Part shown: piece by piece, positions 16,750-26,600 of the stretch
Position numbering within the stretch: position 1 is the stretch's first letter
Layout of the letters: every line of letters begins with the position of its first letter
NCBI GenBank assembly: GCA_026706395.1
Contig: JAPOYU010000168.1
Location: 1 to 64,000, forward strand
Length of the DNA stretch: 64,000 bases
Source: Chloroflexota bacterium
GTDB lineage: Bacteria > Chloroflexota > Anaerolineae > Aggregatilineales > Phototrophicaceae
Direction: 5' to 3'
Program-made: the position numbers and the translations under genes
Notes under the pieces: model-generated
Told to the model about the DNA's origin: nothing
Database searches by the model: none
Seen by the model: only the letters and a program-made list of their open reading frames with translations

Positions 16750-17649
16750 TCAAGATTGGCTTGGGAAAACCTTATGCGGTTTCCAGTGCTTTTCTCGCGG
16801 CTCCAAGACGGCAACGATTTGTCTGCTGGCATCAAAGGCGAAAACCGGTGAGGCAAGCGAACTTTGCTGGCGTTCAATGAATCTGCCTTGTCTAATGCAG
16901 CCAACTTCATCGGCCGTTAGAATCACGCGATCGTGACTGCTGAGGGCATCGAAGGGCGCAACAATGTGGTTCATCCAGTCTTCGGATTCGATCACCGCAT
17001 CCAGCTCAATGCTGTGAGCAAGGGTAAACCCTCCACTTGCGAGGCGGGTAAGACCGGAAAGGTAGGCGCCGACTTCGAGGGCTGCACCCAGATCCTGCGC
17101 CAGCGACCGTATATATGTTCCGGAGCCACAATTTATCGTGAGCTCAAGGTTGGGATTGCGCCAAGAGAGAAGTTCAATCCCATATATCGTTACAGTTCGC
17201 GCTGGACGGGGGACGTCTTTGCCTTGGCGCGCGAGCTCGTAGAGCCTTTTCCCATCCTGCTTTATCGCGCTGTACATCGGCGGAATCTGCGAGATCTCGC
17301 CCAGGAATCGCGGCAGGGCCGCTTCAATATCCGAGCGAGCAATGTGGCTCGCATCGTTCTGAGCAAGAATGTCGCCGGCCGCGTCATAGGTCGAGGTTGT
17401 CGCGCCAAAAGCGATGCGGGCCCGATACAGCTTGTGGTCGCGCATAATGTATTGACTAAGTCGAGTGGCAGCGCCGAGGCAAATTATTAGTACACCATCT
17501 GCCAAGGGATCAAGCGTGCCCGCATGCCCGACCTTAATTGCCCGGCTTAGCGAGCGACAGCGGCGCCGAACGGCGGCCACCACATCGTGGCTCGTTAAAT
17601 GCAAAGGTTTGTTGACGTTGAGAAAGCCGGCCAGGACAGGATTGCTCAA
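16750..17649 (-). CDS. truB: tRNA pseudouridine-55 synthase TruB
   Basis: A 299-aa enzyme that makes pseudouridine 55 in the T-loop of tRNAs. The catalytic motif is KVGHAGTLDPLADGVL (39-54) with Asp47; later blocks RARIAFGATTSTYDAAGD and GSGTYIRSLAQDLG are family hallmarks. The start is taken as TTG at 17649, overlapping the nrnA stop in TTGA, because the family begins at GFLNVNKP and the alternative ATG at 17733 lies well inside nrnA with an unrelated N-terminus. The 4-nt overlap implies coupled translation. Confidence 0.93.
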   Translation of the reverse strand: MSNPVLAGFLNVNKPLHLTSHDVVAAVRRRCRSLSRAIKVGHAGTLDPLADGVLIICLGAATRLSQYIMRDHKLYRARIAFGATTSTYDAAGDILAQNDASHIARSDIEAALPRFLGEISQIPPMYSAIKQDGKRLYELARQGKDVPRPARTVTIYGIELLSWRNPNLELTINCGSGTYIRSLAQDLGAALEVGAYLSGLTRLASGGFTLAHSIELDAVIESEDWMNHIVAPFDALSSHDRVILTADEVGCIRQGRFIERQQSSLASPVFAFDASRQIVAVLEPREKHWKPHKVFPSQS

Positions 17650-18638
17650 GCGCCGGTCTCTTCGGCGATTACCTGATACGCCATGGGAATGACTTTGTCT
17701 TGCACCTGCTCGATTGTGCCGCTCGTCGTGCAACCAGAGGCAAGAGTATGACCACCGCCACCCAGTTGAAAGGCGAGGCTGGCGACATCGTAGCCGGGTT
17801 TAGCGCGAAATGCGATTTCGACCTGGCGTTTGGGCAATTCCTTGAAGACGATAGAGACCTTGGCTTCATTTACATTGACCAGATGGCTGACCAATCCGCC
17901 GTCCGCCATTTTCTTCAGTCCGACGCAATGGATGTCGCTTTGCCGGATCGTCGCGAATATCAGACCTTGCTCGAGGCGAACTGAAGGCAAAACCTGATTC
18001 CAAAGCTCGACTTCGGCAAATGGGCGGCTGTTTAAGGTCTTGGCCATGATCTGGGCAAGGGGAGCGCCCCGGTTCATCAAGTCTTGGGCGATCTCCAGCG
18101 TTCTGCTGTTGGTAGCGCTGATGCGGAAACCCTGAGTGTCGGTGACCAGACCAGTTAGCAGAGCGAAGGCGACATCGGCGGTCACTTCGCCGCCTAGATA
18201 TCCGAGGAAATCATAGACGATCTCGACCGCGGCCACGGCGCGCGGGACCACCAAGTGCAGGTCGCCATAAAAGGTATTGGTCGGATGATGGTCCAGGTTG
18301 ATGGACAACTTGCTGTTTTTCAAGCCGAAGTCACCGGATTTGCCGCTGCGTTCCAGGTCGCTGCAATCGACCGCGACCATGAGATCAAACTTGCCTTTGG
18401 ACAGGGCGGGCAATACGGATTCGCTTCCCGGAATAAAGCGGAGTTCCGCGGGTACGCCGTCGTCAATCGCAACTGTGACCTCTTTGCCAAGAGCCCGCAG
18501 CGGTTGAGCCAGGCCCAGAAGTGAGCCAACGGCATCGCCATCGGGGGCGAAGTGCGCCACGACCAACACTGATTGGGCACGATGAATGGCTTCGGCAGCC
18601 GCCTGCCATTGCGGCTCAACACCCGGCTCAGTCTTCAT
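17646..18638 (-). CDS. nrnA: DHH-family oligoribonuclease / pAp phosphatase
   Basis: A 330-aa NrnA-type phosphoesterase that degrades nano-RNAs and dephosphorylates pAp. DHH motifs: VVAHFAPDGDAVGS (27-40), VAVDCSD, INLDHHPTN. The DHHA1 domain ends with QLGGGGHTLASGC. ATG at 18638 overlaps the rbfA stop by 11 nt; ATG at 18662 is equally in frame and cannot be excluded. Position between rbfA and truB is the classical one for this gene. Confidence 0.92.
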   Translation of the reverse strand: MKTEPGVEPQWQAAAEAIHRAQSVLVVAHFAPDGDAVGSLLGLAQPLRALGKEVTVAIDDGVPAELRFIPGSESVLPALSKGKFDLMVAVDCSDLERSGKSGDFGLKNSKLSINLDHHPTNTFYGDLHLVVPRAVAAVEIVYDFLGYLGGEVTADVAFALLTGLVTDTQGFRISATNSRTLEIAQDLMNRGAPLAQIMAKTLNSRPFAEVELWNQVLPSVRLEQGLIFATIRQSDIHCVGLKKMADGGLVSHLVNVNEAKVSIVFKELPKRQVEIAFRAKPGYDVASLAFQLGGGGHTLASGCTTSGTIEQVQDKVIPMAYQVIAEETGA

Positions 18639-19002
18639 CGTCTTGACTATCGAGAGCGGCATCAGGAATTTCCAGGTTGGAGATTATTTTGTTGATACGA
18701 TCGGCCTGCTCAAAGGTGTGATCCCACCGAAAATGCAGTTCGGGCGTGTGTCGAAGGCGGATGCGTTTGCCAAGTTCACGGCGCAGGTAGCCATTGGCGC
18801 GTCGAAAAGCAGCTGTGACTTCAGTCTCACGCGTGGCATCGCCCAGCGCTATCACATAGACCCTGGCGGTGGTCAATTCCGGATCGAGCTTGACTTCCGT
18901 AATTGATACCTCACGCAGACGCGGATCTGACACTTCACGCAAGAGCAGGGCGCTAAGGATATGGTGTATACGGTCGCTCATCCGACCTTGTTTAATGGAC
19001 AT
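18628..19002 (-). CDS. rbfA: Ribosome-binding factor A
   Basis: A 124-aa KH-type protein needed for late 30S assembly and 16S 5'-end processing. Recognised by RMSDRIHHILSALLLREVSDPRL at the N-terminus and KRIRLRHTPELHFRWD near the C-terminus, with an acidic tail. GAGG about 9 nt upstream of the ATG. Nine bp separate it from infB. Confidence 0.95.
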   Translation of the reverse strand: MSIKQGRMSDRIHHILSALLLREVSDPRLREVSITEVKLDPELTTARVYVIALGDATRETEVTAAFRRANGYLRRELGKRIRLRHTPELHFRWDHTFEQADRINKIISNLEIPDAALDSQDDED

Positions 19003-19011
19003 TGAAGCGCC

Positions 19012-20823
19012 TCAGTCAACGCGCTCGCGCACGAAGAACTCGATGAGATCGCCCTCTTCATATTCGTTCACGCCATCCAGTCCGATCCCGCATTCGAAAC
19101 CGGCCCGCACCTCCCGCACATCTTCTTGAAAGCGCTTAAGCGAGGCGACGCCGACGCTCTCGACGGCGAGCTTTTCGCCTCGTTTCACGCGGGCTTTGGC
19201 ATTGCGCCGCGCTACTCCATCGCGAATCATGCAACCGGCGATCAGCCCGCTGCGCGGAATCTTGAAGATTTGACGAACTTCCGCCACACCGATAACACGA
19301 TTGGCATACTTCGGTTCCAACATACCGTGCAGCGCCAATTCCATATCTTCGAACAGCTTGTAAATGACTTGGTAGCGCCGAATCTCCACACCTTGCACTT
19401 CCGCCGAGGCCAAGGCGGCATTATCCGCGCCTACGTTGAAGCCTATGATTATGGCGTTGGACGCGCTGGCGAGCATGACGTCAGACTCGGTTATACGCCC
19501 GACCTCCTGGCGTAAGACGCGCACGGCAATCTGTTCTTCGTTACGTTCAGAGATGTTCTTCAGTTCATCTGTAATCGGCTGGATAGAACCTTGAACGTCG
19601 GTCTTCAGCACAATCGAAAGTTCTTTAGTTTCACCGGCCTGAAACTGTTCAAAGAATTCGTCGAGCGTTAGGGCAGCGGGCGCGCCGCCAATAAACTCGC
19701 GCATGCGCTCGACTTCGCGGCGGTCCTCGGCGATGCTTCGCGCAGTCTTGTCGTCGGGGGCGATCTCGAACATGACGCCCGGGGCCGGCGGACTGTCCAA
19801 GCCCAGCACTGCGACGGGCATGGATGGCAGCGCATTTTTCACAGCTTTTCCTGCTGAATCGAACATCGCCTTTATCCGCCCATAAGCGGTTCCCGCTACG
19901 ATTGTGTCGCCCCGTTTCATCGTGCCATTCATGACCAACAACGTAGCCATGGTGCCTCTGGTTTTGTCGACCTCCGCCTCGACCACAGTCCCGCGCAAGA
20001 GGCCTTTCTTATTGGCGGCGATGGTATTGGCGTCCGCGACGAGGATCAGCGCTTCAAGCAAGTCTTCTATGCCTTGGCCAGACAATGAATCGACCGGAAT
20101 CATCATCGTGGTTCCGTCCCAGTCATCGGGGATCAGGTCCAATTCGGCGAGTTGCTGTTTCACCGTTTCGGGACTGGCATTTTGCCTATCGACCTTGGTT
20201 ATTGCAACCACGATGGGGACGTTGGCAGCGCGAGCATGGTCGAGGGCCTCGCGGGTAGTTGGCATGACGCCGTCATCGGCAGCGACAACAAGTATGGCTA
20301 TATCGGCGCCGTGCGCGCCGCGGGCCCGCATGGCGGTGAAAGCTTCATGACCGGGTGTATCGAGGAAGGTCAAGGCGCGCCCGGCGTGTTGCGCTTGATA
20401 GGCGCCGATATGCTGAGTTATCCCGCCGGCTTCGCCCTCCGCCACGGCGGTCTTTCGTATCGTGTCCAGCAGGGTAGTCTTGCCATGGTCGACGTGCCCC
20501 AAGATGGTGATGATTGGCGGCCGGGAGGCGAGCGTATCAGGCGTTTCCCCCTGATACATGGCGCTCCATTTTTCTTCGCGTTCTTCGGCGCGTTTTACTT
20601 CCTCTTGCGCTGCGGCCTCTTCACTGGCCGACTGGGCTATGAAGCCAAGCTCTTCGGCTACAATTGCGGCAGTGTCAAAGTCGATCGTCTGGTTTATCGA
20701 TGCCATGATCCCATTAGAGATCAGCGTCTTCATGACATCGATGGGGCTAATGTCTATCAGCGTCGCCAATTCACGGACGACGATAAAGTCCGGTATCAGG
20801 ATTTCTTTTGGCGCTTCTTCCAT
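19012..20823 (-). CDS. infB: Translation initiation factor IF-2 (short form)
   Basis: A 603-aa GTPase that brings initiator tRNA to the 30S subunit. It lacks the long N-terminal extension seen in many bacteria: an IF2_N-like domain (~8-60) leads quickly into the G domain. G1 is GHVDHGKTT (109-117) and G3 DTPGHEAF. G4 reads TKVD (209-212) where almost all IF-2 proteins have NKxD. Domains II-IV follow, with the usual [21 protein letters not shown]. An excellent Shine-Dalgarno AAGGAGGT lies 4 nt upstream of the ATG, the strongest in the window. Expected to be highly expressed as part of the nusA operon. Confidence 0.96.
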   Translation of the reverse strand: MEEAPKEILIPDFIVVRELATLIDISPIDVMKTLISNGIMASINQTIDFDTAAIVAEELGFIAQSASEEAAAQEEVKRAEEREEKWSAMYQGETPDTLASRPPIITILGHVDHGKTTLLDTIRKTAVAEGEAGGITQHIGAYQAQHAGRALTFLDTPGHEAFTAMRARGAHGADIAILVVAADDGVMPTTREALDHARAANVPIVVAITKVDRQNASPETVKQQLAELDLIPDDWDGTTMMIPVDSLSGQGIEDLLEALILVADANTIAANKKGLLRGTVVEAEVDKTRGTMATLLVMNGTMKRGDTIVAGTAYGRIKAMFDSAGKAVKNALPSMPVAVLGLDSPPAPGVMFEIAPDDKTARSIAEDRREVERMREFIGGAPAALTLDEFFEQFQAGETKELSIVLKTDVQGSIQPITDELKNISERNEEQIAVRVLRQEVGRITESDVMLASASNAIIIGFNVGADNAALASAEVQGVEIRRYQVIYKLFEDMELALHGMLEPKYANRVIGVAEVRQIFKIPRSGLIAGCMIRDGVARRNAKARVKRGEKLAVESVGVASLKRFQEDVREVRAGFECGIGLDGVNEYEEGDLIEFFVRERVD

Positions 20824-20894
20824 ACCTACCTCCTTCGGTTTTGGCGACTGTATGAGGCAGGCTGTTCGGTCCCGCCTCGTCTAGCTTGGCAGGT

Positions 20895-21155
20895 TCATGA
20901 GGGTGTCATCTGCCGCAAGTAGTCACGGTCGCCATCGCTCAATTCTTGACGCAGCGCCAGGCCCAATTGCGTTTGGGATGAGGCCTTCACCCAGCAGTCT
21001 CTGTTTCCGCACAAGTAGGCGCCGCGCCCGTTCATTTTGCCTGACAAGTCAATTTGCAATCTCTCATTTGCTATGACAAGCCTGATCAAGTTGCGCTTGT
21101 CGGTTTTGGTTCGGCATGCTACACAGCTGCGCTGCGGCTTGCGTTTGACAGGCAT
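20895..21155 (-). CDS. ylxR: YlxR-family (DUF448) RNA-binding protein
   Basis: An 86-aa protein of the YlxR family. Conserved RSCVACR at ~9-15, KRNLIRLV, and GRGAYLC at ~43-49. Family members are nucleoid- or RNA-associated and reported to influence transcription or RNase P in some bacteria. GAGG lies about 8 nt upstream. Sits between nusA (20-bp gap) and infB (71-bp gap) as in most bacteria. Confidence 0.92.
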   Translation of the reverse strand: MPVKRKPQRSCVACRTKTDKRNLIRLVIANERLQIDLSGKMNGRGAYLCGNRDCWVKASSQTQLGLALRQELSDGDRDYLRQMTPS

Positions 21156-21175
21156 CTTGAGCCTCTAGCTGAATT

Positions 21176-23395
21176 TTAGAAGTCGTAATCTTCCCAGTCT
21201 TCTTCATCCCAACTGCCGCGCCCGCCTTTGCGCCGCCGTTTGGCTATAACTTCGCCGCTCTGTTCGTCGAGAACCAACTGCCGCCGTTTCTGACGGTCCT
21301 TGCGCCGCTGTGTTTTGCCTTTGCGCAAGTCAAGTTCGAACTGGCGTTCGCCTTCTTCGTCGGATTCGAAGCCGGCGTCGCGCTCCGTTTCTTTTGTCGC
21401 TGGCTTGTCAACCACCGGCGCGCTCGGTTGAATTGCCCCTTCGGCTTCGGCGACGACTGCAAGCGCTTCTTCCGGCTCTTCTTGCGGGATAGGCTGGCCA
21501 AATGCGTCGACCAGCACTTCCGGCTGCTCTGTTACTTGAGCCGGTTCTTCGGCGCTTGCTGCATCTATTGGCGCAGCCCCATCGGTTGCTTCGCTTTGCT
21601 CCTCATCGTCGGCTGCCTCAGCCGCCGCGAGATCTTCATCGTCTTCGGATTCTTCAATGGAAATCGCTTCGGCCAGGAGCTGATCAATGTCAGCCGCCAT
21701 TATCGTATCAAGCGCGGCTTGCAGTTCTGGCATGGGGTCGTATGGTTTTAGGGTGACATGTTCCTCGTCGGTTTCCGCCGCCTGTTCGGCATCGGGCTTA
21801 GATTCAGTCTTTGCGTCGCCAGCAGTCACTGACGCCGGGGCGGCTTCCAGTTCCGGCGCGGGCGAGGCATCAGTTTCTGATTCCAGCTTGATTTCAAGCT
21901 CCGTGTCGGCAAGAGACTCGACTGCAATCTCTGAGTCGGCGACCGGCTCGACCCGCAGGTGTGCCAGATGTCGGCTTACGATGTTCTCTTTGACGAGACT
22001 ATTCAGCATGACTTCGCCAACATTCTCAAATGGTTCAAGCGCATCGAGGATGTCTTGCGATACTGCCAGCACGTCGAGCGGCAATTCGAAGAGCTTGGGT
22101 TCGAGTGTTGAACGGACCGCTTCGCGCTGCTGGAGATACAGTTCGCGGGCTTTATCGCGCTCTTCTTGCAGCAATTGTTCGACGATGTCGGCAAAGCGGG
22201 CAAGCGACTTGTATTCTTCCGGCATGATTGCCAGGTCCAGGCGCTTCTTTTCCATGATGCGCAAGGACTCGGCGATAAGGTCGGCATAGCGATCGGTCAG
22301 TCGATCAAGCGGCGCCGTTTCCAGGTTTTCCAAAGCGTTTTGGACCGTTTCCGCGACGCTCTTGATATCGATTCGCCAGCCGGTCAACTTGGCGGCCAGC
22401 CGAGCGTTTTGACCTTCCCTCCCGATTGCGAGCGACAGTTGGTCTTCTGGCACCAAGACCACCGCCGTCTTGCCGTCAATTGGGTCGTCGTCGAGGTAGA
22501 CCCCGGTGACACGCGCTGGGCTTAAAGCCTTGGAGATAAAGGCGACGGCATCCGTGTTCCATTCGATAACGTCGATCTTCTCGTTGTGGAGTTCTTTCAC
22601 GATATTCTGAATGCGGATGCCGCGCATGCCGACACAGGCGCCGACAGGATCGATGCCGTCTTGCAGCGCCGCGACCGCAACTTTGGATCGATGTCCGGCT
22701 TCGCGCGCGATATTCTTGATTTCAACTTGTCCGTTGTAGATCTCGGGCACTTCATATTCCAGCAAACGCCGCAGCATATTACGATGCGCCCGGCTGACCA
22801 GAATCTGCGGTCCGCGGTTGCTCTTAACGACTTCCACAACATAGACACGGATCTTCTCGTGGGTACGGTAGCGCTCTCCTGGTATTTGTTGTTGCCTGGG
22901 CAAGTCGGCCTCTGCTCGGCCCAGACTGAGCGTGACCTTGCGCGAGTTTACGCTTTGTACCGTGCCCGTAATAAGGTCGCCTTCGCGGTTGATAAACTCA
23001 TCGTAAAGCGAGTTGCGTTCTGCTTCGCGGATCTTTTGGAGTATGACTTGTTTGGCCGTCTGCGCCGCGATACGCCCGAAGCTTCTTGTCGTGTTGTCAA
23101 CCTGTACCATGACGATATCGTTGAGCTGCGCCTCGGGATTGTAGAATCGCGCTCGTTCCAAGGTTACTTCGGTGGCGTCGCTGAATACTTCGTCAACAAC
23201 CTCTTTTTCGACGAAGACCTTGGCGCGTCCGGTATCGGGGTCTATCTCGGCCTCTATCGCCTGGGCAGCGCTGGCGCCGGTATCTTTACGATAAGCGGAT
23301 ACCAAAGCGCTCTGCAAGGCATCCAATACAATATCGGAAGGCAGCGCGCGCGTCTGCGCTATCTCATTGAATGCGATTTGCAGTTCGTTAGACAT
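21176..23395 (-). CDS. nusA: Transcription factor NusA with long acidic C-terminal extension
   Basis: A 739-aa elongation, termination and antitermination factor, against 350-500 aa in most bacteria. Residues ~1-130 are the RNA-polymerase-binding N-terminal domain, then S1 (~135-200, DLITGTVQSVNSRKVTLSLG), KH1 (VGMRGIRIQNIVKELHNEKI) and KH2 (AIGREGQNARLAAKLTGW). From ~350 a helical, charged region follows, then ~500-700 a low-complexity Ala/Glu/Asp tail, ending with basic RKDRQKRRQL and then WDEEDWEDYDF. ATG at 23395 has GGAG about 10 nt upstream; TTG at 23410 is in frame. rimP, the usual upstream neighbour, is missing. Confidence 0.94.
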   Translation of the reverse strand: MSNELQIAFNEIAQTRALPSDIVLDALQSALVSAYRKDTGASAAQAIEAEIDPDTGRAKVFVEKEVVDEVFSDATEVTLERARFYNPEAQLNDIVMVQVDNTTRSFGRIAAQTAKQVILQKIREAERNSLYDEFINREGDLITGTVQSVNSRKVTLSLGRAEADLPRQQQIPGERYRTHEKIRVYVVEVVKSNRGPQILVSRAHRNMLRRLLEYEVPEIYNGQVEIKNIAREAGHRSKVAVAALQDGIDPVGACVGMRGIRIQNIVKELHNEKIDVIEWNTDAVAFISKALSPARVTGVYLDDDPIDGKTAVVLVPEDQLSLAIGREGQNARLAAKLTGWRIDIKSVAETVQNALENLETAPLDRLTDRYADLIAESLRIMEKKRLDLAIMPEEYKSLARFADIVEQLLQEERDKARELYLQQREAVRSTLEPKLFELPLDVLAVSQDILDALEPFENVGEVMLNSLVKENIVSRHLAHLRVEPVADSEIAVESLADTELEIKLESETDASPAPELEAAPASVTAGDAKTESKPDAEQAAETDEEHVTLKPYDPMPELQAALDTIMAADIDQLLAEAISIEESEDDEDLAAAEAADDEEQSEATDGAAPIDAASAEEPAQVTEQPEVLVDAFGQPIPQEEPEEALAVVAEAEGAIQPSAPVVDKPATKETERDAGFESDEEGERQFELDLRKGKTQRRKDRQKRRQLVLDEQSGEVIAKRRRKGGRGSWDEEDWEDYDF

Positions 23396-23460
23396 TTTGC
23401 TGATCTCCAACCGTCAAGCTGCATGATCTGTCTTGAATCGTGACAAGCCGATATAAAACG

Positions 23461-23487
23461 AAAAGTGGGGGCTTCCCACTTTTTACG
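23461..23487. terminator. Bidirectional terminator between the GT cluster and nusA
   Basis: AAAAGTGGG (23461-23469) and CCCACTTTT (23475-23483) form a 9-bp stem with a 5-nt loop. On the reverse strand the stem is followed by CGTTTT; on the forward strand by T. It ends the 20-kb glycosyltransferase run and insulates the nusA operon. Confidence 0.75.
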
Positions 23488-23612
23488 GACAATCTTGCTT
23501 GTGTCAACTCTAGCACGCCTTGCCCTCCGAGTCAAGGTAAATCGGGTTTCGGTCACGCTTTTCAGGCGATCGACGACAGCGTCAAAGCTGTTCCCACAGA
23601 TGGCGGCGCTGT

Positions 23613-26600
23613 TCACTCGAGTTGGAAAGGGGGGACTTTCAATACATTGCCAGCAGCGGAATCGCTAATGAAAACGAAGCCCTCACTATCTACTGCGATG
23701 CCGCCGATCGCTTGAAACTGCCCGGCCGAAGCCGAATCACCGGAGTCGCCGAAGGAACCGAGGCATTCGCCCGCCGTGTTGTAGACCAGGATCCGCTTGC
23801 CGTCCGGGTCAGTGATGTAAAGCAGGTCTCGTCCTTCATCGAGGGCCAGATAGGGACGGTTAAAGACATGGTTGTACCAGCCACGCACGCGGAAGTCGGT
23901 CAAGTGGCTGCCGCCGGCGTCGAATACCGAGACGCGCCGGTTCCATGTATCGGCTACAAAGAGTCGGCCGTCGGAATGAGTCTCCAGGCCGCTGGGCTCA
24001 TCCAGTTCGCCGGGGCCACTGCCTCCGCTGCCGATGTCGAATTCATAGACGGCTTCGCCATTTTGCAAGGTGTAGACGCGGATCCTCTTGTTCCCGGTAT
24101 CGGCGATGTATATGCGCCCAGATGTGTCAAGGGCGACATCGCGCGGACCCCAGAAGGCGTCGGTTGGTTCTACCGGCGCGTCAAAACCGAACTCTCCCGC
24201 TCTGCCCCAGGCCGTCAGAAGCTCGCCATCGCGGTCCAAATGCAGAATGCGATAGTTCCAGGTGTCCACCACCAGAAGGTCACCAGAGGGCAGTATCGCC
24301 ACGCTGTTCGGGCGGCTGAAGGAATAGTCAGCAGTCTCGCCATAGCTCTCAAGGTAATCGCCGTCGGTCGTATACGCATGGATGAGGTTGGCGCTTTCAT
24401 CGGCGATGTATACTTTGCCGTCCGCGACTGTCAGCGCAAGCGGATGGAGAAGCGTCGAAGCTTCCGCGTCGAATTGGACCAATGGCGTCACATTTCGCCA
24501 GTTAGCCGCACACTGGTTTATTTCTTGCGGGATCATACTTGGCACGTCTCCATCCCCGATGCCGTATTCCCAGATCATCGAAGCGAAGTCCTTGCGGATG
24601 TAGACATGCATGCGATCGGACACCGGCCAGTTCGTCAGCGAGAAATCCTTGCCGGTCGCTTCGCCATATAGCTCATAGTCGCGCGACCACCAGATGTCGA
24701 ATATACCTTTTCGCAGCGCAGCTGCATCGGTGTTTTGGGGAGAGAAATCGAGCACGTTGAAGATTCGCTGCGGCGTCAGCCTGAAGTATTCTTGCATCGG
24801 CCACCACATGCGCATGTGGTCGCGGCGTATGTATCGATCTTCCAGAATCGGCTCGACATCTCCCCGATGCCCCGAGCCGACCACTACAAAGATCGCGTCC
24901 TCGGTATTCTGCACCGTCGGGTTGCCGCCGACGAAAACAGCATCGGTGAAGTTGCGGAAATACCAACTGTAAGGCCAAGACACTTCATCATCGTAAACAA
25001 ACTTGAGATCCAGGCCATCCGTCATGCGCAGGCTCATCTCTTCGATGTCATCCAAGACCCATTTAATTGCCGGTCCGGCATGCGCATAGACAAGAAACTC
25101 TGTAGGAAGGTCATAATTGATGAAGGACGCCATCCATGCGGCGCGGAAGGTGAGCAAACCGAGCAAACTGAAGACGGCCACCGCCAGAATGCGCCGAATA
25201 TGCATCCAGCTTGATTGGCGCGTAAGCCGCAGCAATACGTAGCCCAAGCTCAGCGCGATGATTAAAGACGCCAGCCAGGAATAGGTGAGTTCCAGCTGGG
25301 TTTTCGCAAGACCTATGAATGGAGGATCGCCGCCGATCAGTGCGCCAAGGACTTGAGCCAAGCTGACTAGGAACAAGGGCGACAGCAAGAGCGCCAGCCA
25401 GCCGCGCGCGAGAAACTGCGATTTACTGATGCGTGAGAAGACGCCGCCGAAATACCAGGCCGTGATCAGAATCATCGGCGTTGTAAGATGTGTGCCGAGC
25501 CAAGGCATCTTCTCGCCCGCCAAGGAGTATCCGACCAGATTGAGTATCGCCCACCAGGCAAGCAGAAGCAGAAAGGGCAGACGGGTTAGTTTGTCATTGT
25601 CTTGCGCCGACTCACGGCCATCGGCACTCGGCGGTGTCTCAACTTCTCTTTCGCTTGTGGATGGAGTCTCGTCGTCGCCTGTATCCGCTGCGGTTGCGGC
25701 ATCAACAATCGCAGTCGCGGTATTGGTATCGCGGTCATCAGGGTCCGCGGCAGCATCGAAATACGCTCCGAGTTCCGCTTCAACTTGTTGTCTGCGGATG
25801 TTTTCGAGTTCAATCAGACGTTTTCGCCGCGATTTCCAAAAGCAGGTGACGCCGGCAAACATGGCGGTGATTGAGCCAATGATCGGCAGGAATTCGTATG
25901 TCGGCATAATGAGCAGCATGTAGTAATACTGCGGCTGGCTGCCTCTACGTACGCCCTGCTGTTCGAGCCAATAGCCCAGGCTGTAAATCATCCCCGTGCC
26001 AAGACCGGCGATATTTGTAAACGCGCTGGTGAAGAAAAAGGCAAACAGAATATGGAATATCGCCGAGGAAATCAGCCAGCGCTTCCAGTTCCATGTAAGC
26101 CCGACGACAAGCGAGAGCAGAAGCAGGGGCGCGAAAACGGACAGACCGACAAGGAATTGACCGATCTGCGCTGCGCTACTCAAACTGGGGAGATTCCCCA
26201 ACAAGTTGTAGACAGCTTCTGGAAGCGAGCCGGCCAAAGCGGCAAAGTCGCTGCTTGAGCCGCCCATCACGCGGGTGAACAGGGCGGTGGTCCATGGCAA
26301 TACCAGTGTGAGCATGAGGACCAGCAGGTCCACTTCGGGGAATCGGTAAAGAAAGCCCCAGAAACTGCCGTCCGCAGCTTTATCTTCTGCCGCAATTAAT
26401 TCAGCAGCGGCAGTCTGTCGGGCATTTCGGATCAAATATACAGCCACGGCAATCGCAATCAGCCACAGAGCAGCGGTCGGCGCCCATCGGATTGCGGCGC
26501 CCTCCGCCGTGTCTAGAGCGTCGGCCGAGCCGGAATCAGGGACGGTTGGCTCGGCTGTCTCTGCAGGACTGGGAAAATGCGACAGTTCTTCAATGAACAG

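Noticed and set aside
20152..20922. 256-codon forward frame opposite infB
   Set aside because: Overlaps the conserved IF-2 GTPase domain in antisense; no family similarity.
22586..23443. 285-codon forward frame opposite nusA
   Set aside because: It is an antisense shadow of the conserved S1/KH region, with no Shine-Dalgarno and no recognisable domain.
23622..24671. 349-codon forward frame opposite the NHL propeller
   Set aside because: Antisense to repeated NHL blades, whose codon pattern keeps the frame open.
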